From: Nitratireductor arenosus
GTDB taxonomy: Bacteria > Pseudomonadota > Alphaproteobacteria > Rhizobiales > Rhizobiaceae
Direction: 5' to 3'
Assembly (NCBI RefSeq): GCF_009742725.1
Contig: NZ_WPHG01000003.1
Coordinates: 1 to 64,000 of the forward strand
Length of the DNA: 64,000 nucleotides
The notes under the pieces were generated by a model. That model saw only the letters and a list, made by a program, of their open reading frames with translations. It ran no database searches and had not been told where the DNA came from. Every line of letters starts with the position of its first letter. Position 1 is the stretch's first letter. Below, one piece after another: positions 1 through 7,834 of the stretch. The position numbers and the translations under genes are program-made.

Positions 1-63
1 CTCGGCAACGTCCCGCCGGTCGAGTTCGCCATGAAGATCAGGCTGGAAAAACAGGCCGCATGA
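1..63 (+). CDS. IS3-family transposase OrfB, C-terminal end (partial)
   Basis: The first 20 codons read in frame to a TGA at 61-63 and give a tail beginning LGNVPPVEFAMKI. This matches the end of IS3-family DDE transposases (integrase core, rve), where the motif LGN-x-P-x-EFA lies near the C-terminus. The rest of the gene lies left of the window. The protein would cut and join insertion-sequence ends. It is the only visible part of an IS copy next to mobC. Family assignment is by motif recognition; the IS name cannot be given. Confidence 0.75.
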   Translation, partial: LGNVPPVEFAMKIRLEKQAA

Positions 64-123
64 GGCCACAAACGAAACCCTCGGACTCTCCCTTACGCTG
101 GAGGGAAGTCGGGGCTCAGGTCA
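1..123 (+). mobile_element. Right end of an IS3-family (IS407-like) insertion sequence
   Basis: After the transposase stop there are 60 more bases ending in GGGGCTCAGGTCA at 111-123. Read on the opposite strand this begins TGACCTGAGCCCC, which resembles the TGACCTG-type terminal inverted repeats of IS407-group IS3 elements and ends in the expected CA. I therefore place the IS boundary near 123. The left end and the target duplication are outside the window, so the boundary is inferred from one end only. Confidence 0.55.
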
Positions 124-264
124 CTATTTCTGCTAACCTATTGAAAAATCTGGCGCGCCTTACAGGAGAGACGTCGAACCAGATTTTCGCAGAATTGGAG
201 GACTGGGAGCAAGTCCTGAAACACACATCGCTGGCCAGACCACGGCCCCCGCAGCCGTGACGGG

Positions 265-678
265 GTGGCCGCCATGTCACAGGATTCATCGGGTAATTCC
301 GGGAGGAAGAAGCCCGAAACCAGGCCGTTTTCCATTCGCCTTACCGACGCCGAAAAAGCCCTTCTGCTGCACCGCGCGGGCTGTCTGCCGGTGGGCGCCT
401 ATATCCGGGACCGTGTGCTGGGCGACGGCGTGGCGTCAGAACGGGTGCGCTGGCGCAACCCGGTCAAGGATCACGAAGCGCTGGGGCGGGTTCTTGCCGC
501 ACTGGGCCAAACACGGATCGCCAATAATCTGAACCAGCTTGCCAAGGCCGTGAATATCGGCGTGCTGCCGGTCAATGAGGAGACCGAGGCCGATCTTTGT
601 GAAGCCTGCCGCTCGGTGAGCGTCATGCGCTCGGAGCTGATGAAGGCTCTGGGGCTTTCCGGTGGAGATGGGGCATGA
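265..678 (+). CDS. mobC: MobC-like relaxosome accessory protein
   Basis: A 137-residue protein of the plasmid mobilization MobC family. These proteins bind near oriT, open the DNA and help the relaxase nick. The N-terminal half holds a basic ribbon-helix-helix-like segment (FSIRLTDAEKALL, then GAYIRDRVLG). The C-terminal half has the family's conserved NNLNQLAKAVNIG and a final helix with MRSELMKALGL. The annotated start is GTG at 265; an in-frame ATG at 274 is equally possible. Its stop overlaps the relaxase ATG by 4 bases (ATGA), so the two are translationally coupled. The IS end lies about 140 bases upstream and may have displaced the original promoter or oriT context. Confidence 0.85.
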   Translation: MAAMSQDSSGNSGRKKPETRPFSIRLTDAEKALLLHRAGCLPVGAYIRDRVLGDGVASERVRWRNPVKDHEALGRVLAALGQTRIANNLNQLAKAVNIGVLPVNEETEADLCEACRSVSVMRSELMKALGLSGGDGA

Positions 679-1931
679 TTCTCAAAGGCAGCAAACGCGG
701 CGGTGCCTGGGATCTCGGCCGGCATCTGCTCAAGGCCGAGAACGAGCATGTCGAGGTTCACGAGATCAGGGGCTTTGTCGCCGACCGTGTGATCGATGCG
801 CTCAAGGAAGCCGAAGCCATCAGCAAGGGCACACGCTGCCGGAAGTTTCTGTTCTCGCTGGCGCTAAACCCGCCCGAGACGGAAGAGGTGCCTGTTTCCG
901 TTTTCGAGAATGCGGTTGCGTCAATCGAAAAGAAACTCGGGCTTGTCGACCAGCCGCGCGTGATCCTTTTCCATGAAAAGGAAGGCCGGCGTCATGCTCA
1001 CTGCGTGTGGTCGCGGATCGATGCCGAAAGCATGACGGCGATCGATCTCCCCCACTTCAAGCTCAAGCTGATGGATGTCTCAAGGCAGCTCTACCGGGAC
1101 CATGACTGGCGGATGCCGGACGGCATGATCGACCCGGCCTTACGCAGCCCACTCAGTTTCGATCGCAAGGAATGGTTCCAAGCCAAACGTGCCGGCACTG
1201 ATCCGCGCGTCGTCAAGGAAGCGTTCCAGCAATGCTGGGCAGCCTCTGATTCCGGCAAAGCCTTTCGCAGCGCTATGGAACAGCGCGGCTATTACCTCGC
1301 ACGCGGTGACCGCCGCGGCGTGGTCGCCCTCGATCTGGATGGTCAGGTCTATGCCGTCGCCCGCTGGGTTGGCATCCGATCCAAGGACGTTGTCAATCGG
1401 ATGGGGAACGATGCAACGCCCCTGCCATCCGTCACCGAAGCCCGCGAACAGATCAAAGGCCTGGTAAGCCAGAAACTCTCCGCATTCGAGCGGGAAATAT
1501 CCGAGGACTTCGCCCGGGCAGCCCAGCAGCTGGAAGCCGAACGTCTCGTTATGGTCGAGCGGCACAGGGCTGAACGCAGAAAACTACAAACCCTGCATGA
1601 TGAGCGCTGGAACCGCGAGGCCAAAGCCCGCAGCGACCGGTTCCGACGCGGCCTGCGCGGACTATGGGATCGTATCACCGGCCAGCACGCCAGACTGCGC
1701 GAGCAGAACGAGGCAGAAGTCGCCGATGCCAAAGTCCGTGACAACAATGAAAAGCAAGCACTCATAGAACGCCAGCTGCGCGAAAGACGAAGGCTTCAGC
1801 AAGAAATCAAGAAAGAACGGATGCGCCATACGAAGGAGGTGACGCGTTTGCGGCACGATGAGCCAGGCAAGCACAGTCGCCGGCGCGTTCGCTCGATTTG
1901 TCCCGAGCGCCGAAGAAGCATTGAGCCATGA
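675..1931 (+). CDS. Relaxase / mobilization nuclease
   Basis: A 418-residue relaxase that would nick one strand at oriT and pilot it into a recipient. The N-terminal region (MILKGSKRGGAWDLGRHLL) matches a common alphaproteobacterial relaxase family. The metal-binding histidine cluster is H100-EKEGRR-H107-A-H109, followed by CVWSRID. Residues about 255-400 are highly charged and rich in Arg, Glu and Gln, typical of a coiled-coil tail. The protein is shorter than many relatives and ends in a basic tail, so some C-terminal loss is possible. The ATG overlaps the mobC stop. Together with the VirD4-like ATPase at 40213-41649 this defines a mobilizable element. Confidence 0.88.
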   Translation: MILKGSKRGGAWDLGRHLLKAENEHVEVHEIRGFVADRVIDALKEAEAISKGTRCRKFLFSLALNPPETEEVPVSVFENAVASIEKKLGLVDQPRVILFHEKEGRRHAHCVWSRIDAESMTAIDLPHFKLKLMDVSRQLYRDHDWRMPDGMIDPALRSPLSFDRKEWFQAKRAGTDPRVVKEAFQQCWAASDSGKAFRSAMEQRGYYLARGDRRGVVALDLDGQVYAVARWVGIRSKDVVNRMGNDATPLPSVTEAREQIKGLVSQKLSAFEREISEDFARAAQQLEAERLVMVERHRAERRKLQTLHDERWNREAKARSDRFRRGLRGLWDRITGQHARLREQNEAEVADAKVRDNNEKQALIERQLRERRRLQQEIKKERMRHTKEVTRLRHDEPGKHSRRRVRSICPERRRSIEP

Positions 1932-2010
1932 CTTGGCAGCGAACGAGTAGATACAATTGCTTCATCGTGATTAGCGCCTTCTATGCACTTTCCGGCTATT
2001 TTGGCCGATC

Positions 2011-2667
2011 ATGCCCATCGAACTTATCGCATTGGTCGACAACTCCGTTTTCCCGCTCGTCATCTTCCTAGGCGGCGCCTTTCTTGGTGTGGCCGCGGAG
2101 CGTTTGCGTGCGAGCGCAGCCCGCCGCAAATGGCGGGAGCAAAACGGATCGCGACGGGATGGCACGAAATTCACCAACGATGGCCGTGGCGCCGGACCGC
2201 TCGACGCGGCAGACCAGCTCAGGATCGTGATGGAAGCCGAGTTCTCGGTTCAACCGATCCTCAACAAAAGCGAGGCGCGTGTATTCAAGGAACTCGACCA
2301 GATGGTGCTAAGCTGCAATCCATCATGGCAAGTGATGGCGCAGGTCTCGCTGGGCGAAATTCTCCGGTGCCGCAATTCGAAGGCGTTCAGCTGCATCAAT
2401 TCCAAGCGCGTCGATCTTTTGCTGGTCGACGAACATTGCCGGCCACGCCACGCCGTCGAGTATCAGGGGACCGGACATCATCGGGGAACGGCTGCTGCAC
2501 GTGATGCAGTCAAGAAAGAAGCTCTGCGCCGCGCCGGCATCGGCTATCACGAAGTCGTTGCTGGCCAAACCACGCCCTCAGAGCTGAGGCGTCTCGTTGA
2601 ACGCCTCGTGGACAAGCCGAAGACTCTCACCCACGCTAGCGCGGCGGGCGCTCGCCTTTCGGCTTAG
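2011..2667 (+). CDS. Membrane-anchored DUF2726 domain protein
   Basis: A 218-residue protein with one N-terminal hydrophobic helix (about residues 7-29, FPLVIFLGGAFLGVAA), a basic linker, and a C-terminal DUF2726-type domain from about residue 85. The domain shows the usual order: an N-terminal helix (SEARVFKELDQMV), AQVSLGEILR, a SKRVDLLLVDE strand, HAVEYQGTGH, and a helix containing RDAVKKEALRRAGI. DUF2726 resembles restriction-endonuclease-like (PD-(D/E)xK) folds, with the acidic D and E in VDLLLVD...VEYQG as possible active-site residues. That relationship is structural inference. It is common in mobile elements; its role here is unknown. Confidence 0.7.
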   Translation: MPIELIALVDNSVFPLVIFLGGAFLGVAAERLRASAARRKWREQNGSRRDGTKFTNDGRGAGPLDAADQLRIVMEAEFSVQPILNKSEARVFKELDQMVLSCNPSWQVMAQVSLGEILRCRNSKAFSCINSKRVDLLLVDEHCRPRHAVEYQGTGHHRGTAAARDAVKKEALRRAGIGYHEVVAGQTTPSELRRLVERLVDKPKTLTHASAAGARLSA

Positions 2668-2893
2668 ATCGCGTCCGTGACGACGCCACACAATCGGTCG
2701 CCTCGCGCGGCAGCTTTGCGCCCTCGGCTTGGTCGTCCAGCGGTCGAGCTACCAACGGCGGATTTGAGCCCTTCCTCGTCATTAGACTCTTGTCGCAGTT
2801 GGGACACTCTGACCTGCTCTCCTGTATTGTCCTCGCTTTGAGGTTAGCCTGCTCCCAGGATTGGTCTGCTACCCGATGCGCCCTCGGCAGGCG

Positions 2894-3045
2894 CTAGAGT
2901 TTTCCGGCCTTGATCAGCAAGACGGGCTGGCTGCGTGTGCCGATTTCATAAGCGCGGCCGGGACCTTGTTCCCGATCGCGCCGTGTGGCTGCTGCTCGTT
3001 GTAGTCTCCACGCCAAGCCTCCGAACGGCGAAGTTTCGGCAATAC
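2894..3045 (-). pseudogene. IS3-family transposase remnant
   Basis: On the minus strand, codons downstream of about 3045 give LPKLRRSEAWRGDYNEQQPH and GAIGNKVPAA, the hallmark C-terminal region of IS3 transposases. The frame then slips by two bases (an extra GC) and resumes as AYEIGTRSQPVLLIKAGKL before a stop at 2894-2896. The 5' part is missing and a stop lies directly upstream. It is a dead scar of an earlier insertion, different from the copy at the window start. Flanks at 2668-2893 show no convincing gene. Confidence 0.75.
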
Positions 3046-3220
3046 CTAGGGTAGCAACTACTTGCGCACCGCTATCTACGTTCCTATCTTCAAACCCAGC
3101 CGCGACATTATGTCAGCAATGCAGACCAATTAACTGTTGACTTTTCAGATTTCCGCGATATTTTAAGTGTACGCACGCCATTTCAGATATTTACATCAAA
3201 CTCGAGCTATGCCAGTAACA

Positions 3221-3260
3221 AAGGCAGCCGGCACATTGCGCCGACTGCCTTCGTTTGTTT
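3221..3260 (+). terminator. Hairpin with T-rich tail (possible terminator)
   Basis: Arms AAGGCAGCCGGC and GCCGACTGCCTT form a near-perfect stem with one mismatch, followed by CGTTTGTTT. It lies in the gene-free stretch 3046-3429, just before the conjugation-module operon. It may be the terminator of a lost upstream gene, insulating the operon. Nothing else in 3046-3429 looks coding. The AT-rich stretch around 3135-3200 could hold a promoter but no clear -35/-10 pair stands out. Confidence 0.5.
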
Positions 3261-3429
3261 CGAGCTGCGGTATTGCCCAGTCGCTGTCGCTCGGAGCTGA
3301 CCACTAGCCCGAGACCTTCAACAAGTCCGATCTAGTGCGCAGAGGCCCCATGACAAGCTGGGCCTCAAAAGCTCGCACCGGTTAGGTCCTCCCAAGACGG
3401 CCGCGCGGGCAAGCACAGGACCGCGTCAA

Positions 3430-4629
3430 ATGTCTGCTAAGCTATCTTTTTACCCCGTGGGTAACGGGGACATGGCACTTATTACCCTCGACAATGGCCA
3501 GAACATTCTCATCGACGTCAACATCCGCGCCGCTGCAGACGGTGAGGACGAGGATGTCCACGATGTCGCCCAGGACCTGAAGGACAGGCTGCCGCGCGAT
3601 GATGATGACCGTCCCTACGTGGACGCCTTCCTTATCTCGCATCCGGACGTCGACCACGTCAGCGGCCTGCGCAACCACTTCCATCTCGGACCGCCGGACG
3701 AGTACCCGGACGACGACGGCGAAGACCGCATCCTCATCCGGGAGATGTGGTCCTCGCCGATCATTTTCCGCCGCGCCAGCTCCCAGCACAAGCTGGGCGA
3801 TGACGCCAAGGCCTGGGCAAAGGAAGCACGCCGCCGCGTCGCGCTCTTCCGAAAGGAAGGCCTCGAGGGGACCGGCGACGGCGACCGCATCCTCATCCTC
3901 GGCAAGGACCGCGACGGTAAGACCGACGGTATAATGGAGATCGTAAAGCTCCAGGACGAGCTGGTCACCGCTGCCAACCGCGAGGAAGCCGGGCAGTTCG
4001 AAGCGCGGCTCCTCGCCCCGATCTACGTGGATCCGGACCAGGAGGATGCGGATAAGCTCATCGAGCTGCTGTCGAAGAACAACTCCTCCGTCATTCTCAG
4101 GTTCTCCATTAACGCCGACGGCAAGAAGGACGCCTGCCGCTTCCTTTCGGGTGGCGACGCGGGAGTCGAAATCTGGGACCGCCTGTGGCGGCGCCACAAG
4201 GGCAAGAACGAAGACTGGTTCAGCTACGACGTCATGGAAACCCCTCACCATTGTTCGTGGCGTACCCTCAGCCATGATCGCTGGTCGGAAATGGGCGAGG
4301 ATGTGAAGGTCTCGAAGGACGCGCGTAACGCCCTGTCGCAGACGCGCGATGGCGCCCACATCGTCGCCAGCTGCAATCCCATCAAGAAGGAGGAGCCGAA
4401 CCCGCCGCACGAGCGCGCCAAGCGCGAGTATGTATCGATGACGGCATCCGACCGGTTCACCTGCACCGAGGAATACTGGGAGAAGCACTCGCGGCCAATC
4501 GAGTTTTCGATCACACATGCCGGGCCCGCGTTCAGTCACCGGGTAGCTGCCAAGAAGGTGGCGGCGACGATCGGCATCTCAGCGATTCCTACGGTGGCAC
4601 GGGGCCACGGGGCGCGGGGTCGCAGGTAA
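3430..4629 (+). CDS. ComEC-like metallo-beta-lactamase-fold hydrolase of the conjugation module
   Basis: A 399-residue MBL-fold protein, first gene of a three-gene operon. It starts with the typical strand (SFYPVGNGDMALI, then NILIDVN). The metal motif is H71-P-D-V-D75-H76 followed by VSGL, the HPDxDHxSGL form seen in ComEC/Rec2-like MBL proteins. Later ligands are in LSGGDAGVEIW and in the PHHCSW motif (H273, H274). No membrane helix is visible, so it is probably cytosolic. Relatives hydrolyse nucleic acids or nucleotides; substrate here is unknown. The C-terminus is a loose Gly/Arg tail (ARGHGARGRR), unusual for a catalytic domain. Only 7 bases separate it from the E2-E1-JAB gene. Confidence 0.75.
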   Translation: MSAKLSFYPVGNGDMALITLDNGQNILIDVNIRAAADGEDEDVHDVAQDLKDRLPRDDDDRPYVDAFLISHPDVDHVSGLRNHFHLGPPDEYPDDDGEDRILIREMWSSPIIFRRASSQHKLGDDAKAWAKEARRRVALFRKEGLEGTGDGDRILILGKDRDGKTDGIMEIVKLQDELVTAANREEAGQFEARLLAPIYVDPDQEDADKLIELLSKNNSSVILRFSINADGKKDACRFLSGGDAGVEIWDRLWRRHKGKNEDWFSYDVMETPHHCSWRTLSHDRWSEMGEDVKVSKDARNALSQTRDGAHIVASCNPIKKEEPNPPHERAKREYVSMTASDRFTCTEEYWEKHSRPIEFSITHAGPAFSHRVAAKKVAATIGISAIPTVARGHGARGRR

Positions 4630-4636
4630 GACGGCC

Positions 4637-6874
4637 GTGGCAAAGGCTGACATGCAGCGACACGCAGAACATTTCCTGCGTGTTGTCTCCCAATATCCGT
4701 ATGTCGTCACCGCCGGAATCACCGGCGTTGCCGACACTGCGGCGGTCCTGGCACTGGAGCTTGCTGTTGAGCTCCCTAACGCGGCGCGACTGGCTGGGCA
4801 GAGCAACACGGGCGTGCAAGCGGTCGAACCCGTCGAGGTTGTCTTGCGCGGCGATTATCCGCGCCGCTGCCCTGCATTCCGGCTCAGGCATGATTTCCCC
4901 CCGGCGATGCCGCACCTCGCGCCGGGTGACGGCAAGGCACGGCCTGTGCCGTGCCTTGTCGACGGTTCCCCCGATGAGTTCTTCGCTCAGCATGACCTCG
5001 TAGACGCAGGTATCATGGCGATCGTCGACCAGATGTGCCTCTGGTTCAAGCGGGCGGCAATCGGTCGGCTTGCAGATGATGAACACGGCTGGGAGCCAAT
5101 TAATCGCGAACTCGCATTTCACCGGGTCGTTTTTGACCGGGAGGACATCCTTGCCAAGCACATCGGCAAGGACGCCGGCGATGTTTGGCTGCGATCGAAC
5201 TACGTCAAGCGGCTCTTCCAGATCGATGGTGAGAACATCCTTGGCGTCTGGGCCTCGCGCGCAATAGCTCCGAAGAAGGGCAACCTCACGACCTTCCCGT
5301 TCACCTACGAGCTTGCCGATCAACCCGGCACTACCATAACCGCCGTGCTCTGGCCGAACGAGAAGGCAGTTAGCAGGGACATTCTTCCTGACGATGTCGC
5401 TGACATTGGGCAACTCGAGGCAAGGGCCGAGGCCTATGGCATGGGGGACCAGTTCCGGCAGCTCGTGACAGGTCTCGAAAACCGTTTCGCGGACAAATGG
5501 ACGGAGGAGTCGATCCCGGTCGTCGTGATTCTCTGCGTGCGCCGGCCGTTCCGCCTGATGGGACGTACTTCGAGCATCGAGCTCCTCGCCTATTGGTTCA
5601 GGTATCACCGTCCGAAGGCGGCAAAGCAGCCTCCAGCTTTGACCAAGGACAGTCCTGTCTTCGTGGCGAAGCAGATCGACATGCCAACCCCGACCCTCTT
5701 CAGAAACGTCAGCGGCGCCCCAGAACTTCCTGCCACTAGCATCGTCGGCTGCGGCAGCGTCGGATCCAAGCTAGCCATGCATCTCGCCCGCAGCGGCGCG
5801 CACATCTTGGCCGTAACGGACAATGGACTGCTGAGTCCTCACAACATGGCCCGCCACGCGCTGGCCCGGAACCCCGTTCCGATGTTTAAGGCCTCCGAGC
5901 TCGCCGCCGAACTCGGCACACTCGGCGCGGCCCCGTCACCGCATATCGACAATGTCATTGCGGCACTCGGCAACCCCACCGACCTGCGCAGGATCATCCC
6001 CGACGCGACCGGCCTGCTGGTCAACACCACCGCCTCCCGGTTGGTCCGCGAGGCGCTGTCGGCATGCGCTGCTGGCAAGACCAAGGCTAAGGTGGCCGAA
6101 GTTGCTCTCTTCGGCCGCGGCGATGGCGCGTTCGTGTTCGCGGAGGGTCCTGGCGGCAATCCATCCCTCTCACAACTTGAAGCCAGTCTCTATGCGACCG
6201 TGACGAAGCGGGAGCGGCAGCTCCTGTTCGATCCGGACACGGGCCTGACCCAAGTGCAGATCGGCGAGGGCTGTGGATCGCTGACCATGCCGATGACAGA
6301 TGCGCGGCTCTCCGCCATGACGGCCATGGCGACCGAAGAGCTTGCACGTATGGCACCGACCGCCACGGGCCAGGTCGCCATCGGTGTCAGGGACCGTACC
6401 GGGTTGACGACAAGTTGGAGGAGGATGGACGTTCCGGCCTTCCATCGCGTCAAGGTTGACGGCGGTAACTGGAACCTCGACATCGCCGACGATGTCGTTC
6501 GCCGGATCCGTGACGAAATCGCTGCCTACCCCGCGGTCGAGGCCGGCGGCCTGCTGGTCGGCACCTGTAACTCGCGGCTTCGCGCGATCACGGTCGTCGA
6601 TATCCTGCCGGCACCGGAAGACAGCAAGCGCGGCGCGGCCCTGTTTGTGCTGGGCACCAAGGGTATGAAGAAGCTCGTCAGCCAGCGCTACCGGGAGAGC
6701 GGGGGCAGCCTTTTCGACGTCGGTACATGGCACAGCCACCTCGCCGACCAGGGTGCGTCGGCCCTCGACTGGCAGACCGCCAAGGCCCTCGCGGAGGAGC
6801 GGCCACCGCCCGCGGTGCTGCTGATCTGCACGCCCAAGCGATTCCTTGCTATCACCGGTACGAACGGGGCCTAA
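4637..6874 (+). CDS. E2-E1-JAB fusion: ubiquitin-type conjugating/deconjugating protein
   Basis: A 745-residue protein with three domains of the ubiquitin pathway in one chain. Residues about 15-170 look like a prokaryotic E2: FPPAMPHLAP, then the candidate catalytic C106 in PCLVDG, then a WFKRAAIGRL helix. Residues about 360-600 are a ThiF/E1 adenylating domain: glycine loop G371-CGSVG-376, TDNGLLSPHNMARHAL with the arginine finger, and a candidate thioester C546 in GEGCGS. Residues about 620-745 are a JAB/JAMM metalloprotease: an early EAGGLLVG glutamate, then H699-S-H701 and SALD. Known relatives are Cap2/Cap3 of CBASS and the Bil system, but there E1-E2 and JAB are separate proteins. Start is GTG at 4637; no ubiquitin-like protein is encoded nearby. 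Confidence 0.82.
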   Translation: MAKADMQRHAEHFLRVVSQYPYVVTAGITGVADTAAVLALELAVELPNAARLAGQSNTGVQAVEPVEVVLRGDYPRRCPAFRLRHDFPPAMPHLAPGDGKARPVPCLVDGSPDEFFAQHDLVDAGIMAIVDQMCLWFKRAAIGRLADDEHGWEPINRELAFHRVVFDREDILAKHIGKDAGDVWLRSNYVKRLFQIDGENILGVWASRAIAPKKGNLTTFPFTYELADQPGTTITAVLWPNEKAVSRDILPDDVADIGQLEARAEAYGMGDQFRQLVTGLENRFADKWTEESIPVVVILCVRRPFRLMGRTSSIELLAYWFRYHRPKAAKQPPALTKDSPVFVAKQIDMPTPTLFRNVSGAPELPATSIVGCGSVGSKLAMHLARSGAHILAVTDNGLLSPHNMARHALARNPVPMFKASELAAELGTLGAAPSPHIDNVIAALGNPTDLRRIIPDATGLLVNTTASRLVREALSACAAGKTKAKVAEVALFGRGDGAFVFAEGPGGNPSLSQLEASLYATVTKRERQLLFDPDTGLTQVQIGEGCGSLTMPMTDARLSAMTAMATEELARMAPTATGQVAIGVRDRTGLTTSWRRMDVPAFHRVKVDGGNWNLDIADDVVRRIRDEIAAYPAVEAGGLLVGTCNSRLRAITVVDILPAPEDSKRGAALFVLGTKGMKKLVSQRYRESGGSLFDVGTWHSHLADQGASALDWQTAKALAEERPPPAVLLICTPKRFLAITGTNGA

Positions 6875-6876
6875 CT

Positions 6877-7599
6877 ATGGACTTCTTCGACACCTACTCC
6901 CTGAAGGCGCGCCTGTTTCCGGCCATCCTTACCGTGGCGCCAGTGGTAATCCTCTGCCTGCTGTGTGCGAGTTGGGTCGATCCTGGCCTGCCGGAAGCCG
7001 TTGGCGCGGTGGCGGTGATGGTGCTGTTCTTCGCCGCAGCCAACCTAGCCCGCCGCTTCGGCCGTGCCAAAGAGCGCGAGATATTCTCGGACACCGACGG
7101 CCGGCCGCGCAATCCCGAGTTGACGCACGCCGACAGCACTTTCCCCGCGTCACAGAAGGGCCGCTACCGCGACTACCTAGCCGCACAGCTGGGGCTTCCG
7201 GCTCCCACGGCCCACGACGAGCAAGAGCGACCGCGCGACGCCCAGGCATTTTACGACCAGGCTTACGTATGGCTTCGCGAGAACACCCGCGATACCGAGG
7301 CGTTCAAGCTGCTGTTCAATGAGAACATCAGCTACGGTTATTATCGCAATTTGCTTGGCCTGAAGCCGATCGGCATCCTGCTCAACCTACTGTCACTGGG
7401 CGTGGCAGCGGCTATCGTCCACTACCAGCCGGCCTTCGCGTCCCTTAGCAACGGCAAGCTGGTGGCCCTTGGCGGGTTGGCCGCTATCCACTTCGGCTAC
7501 TTCGTGCTCGGCGTAACCAGGAAGGCGATGCTTGACGCATCTGCAATCTATGCGCGCCAGTTGGTGCTTAGCACGGAAGCCCTGATGAAACGAACTTAG
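6877..7599 (+). CDS. Four-helix membrane protein of the conjugation module
   Basis: A 240-residue protein starting at ATG 6877, two bases after the stop of the E2-E1-JAB gene, so part of the same operon. It has two N-terminal hydrophobic segments (about 14-33 and 40-58), a polar soluble middle (60-155, with many charged residues) and two C-terminal segments (about 163-182 and 194-213). No enzymatic motif is visible. In CBASS-type defence operons small membrane proteins often serve as membrane-disrupting effectors; by analogy this could be the effector, or a membrane anchor for the other two proteins. The family is not one I recognise. Confidence 0.65.
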   Translation: MDFFDTYSLKARLFPAILTVAPVVILCLLCASWVDPGLPEAVGAVAVMVLFFAAANLARRFGRAKEREIFSDTDGRPRNPELTHADSTFPASQKGRYRDYLAAQLGLPAPTAHDEQERPRDAQAFYDQAYVWLRENTRDTEAFKLLFNENISYGYYRNLLGLKPIGILLNLLSLGVAAAIVHYQPAFASLSNGKLVALGGLAAIHFGYFVLGVTRKAMLDASAIYARQLVLSTEALMKRT

Positions 7600-7834
7600 C
7601 GCGTAGCTGATTGCATGGCATAGCCACCAGCAAACGGCTGGACATAGAGCTACAGCACCAGAACCCCACAACCTGCTTGCGGCCCGTGAGATGGCAGAGG
7701 GCGCTGGAGCAATCGCTGGCGCAACTCACAGAAGAGAACGCCTAGATTATTGGATACCTTGAGGTATGCAAGTAGTGTTGTAATGACGCTCGACGCATTG
7801 CGATTCGACAAGTTTCGACTAGGAGGGCGCGGCA

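Noticed and set aside
124-260. Open frame after the IS end (LLKNLARLTGETSNQIFAEL...) upstream of mobC
   Set aside because: It is joined to IS sequence, has no start of its own and no recognisable family; it may be the tail of a gene cut by the IS but cannot be supported.
3442-4539. Long minus-strand frame (365 aa) opposite the MBL gene
   Set aside because: Antisense shadow created by high GC; no motif or ribosome site, while the plus strand encodes a clear MBL protein.
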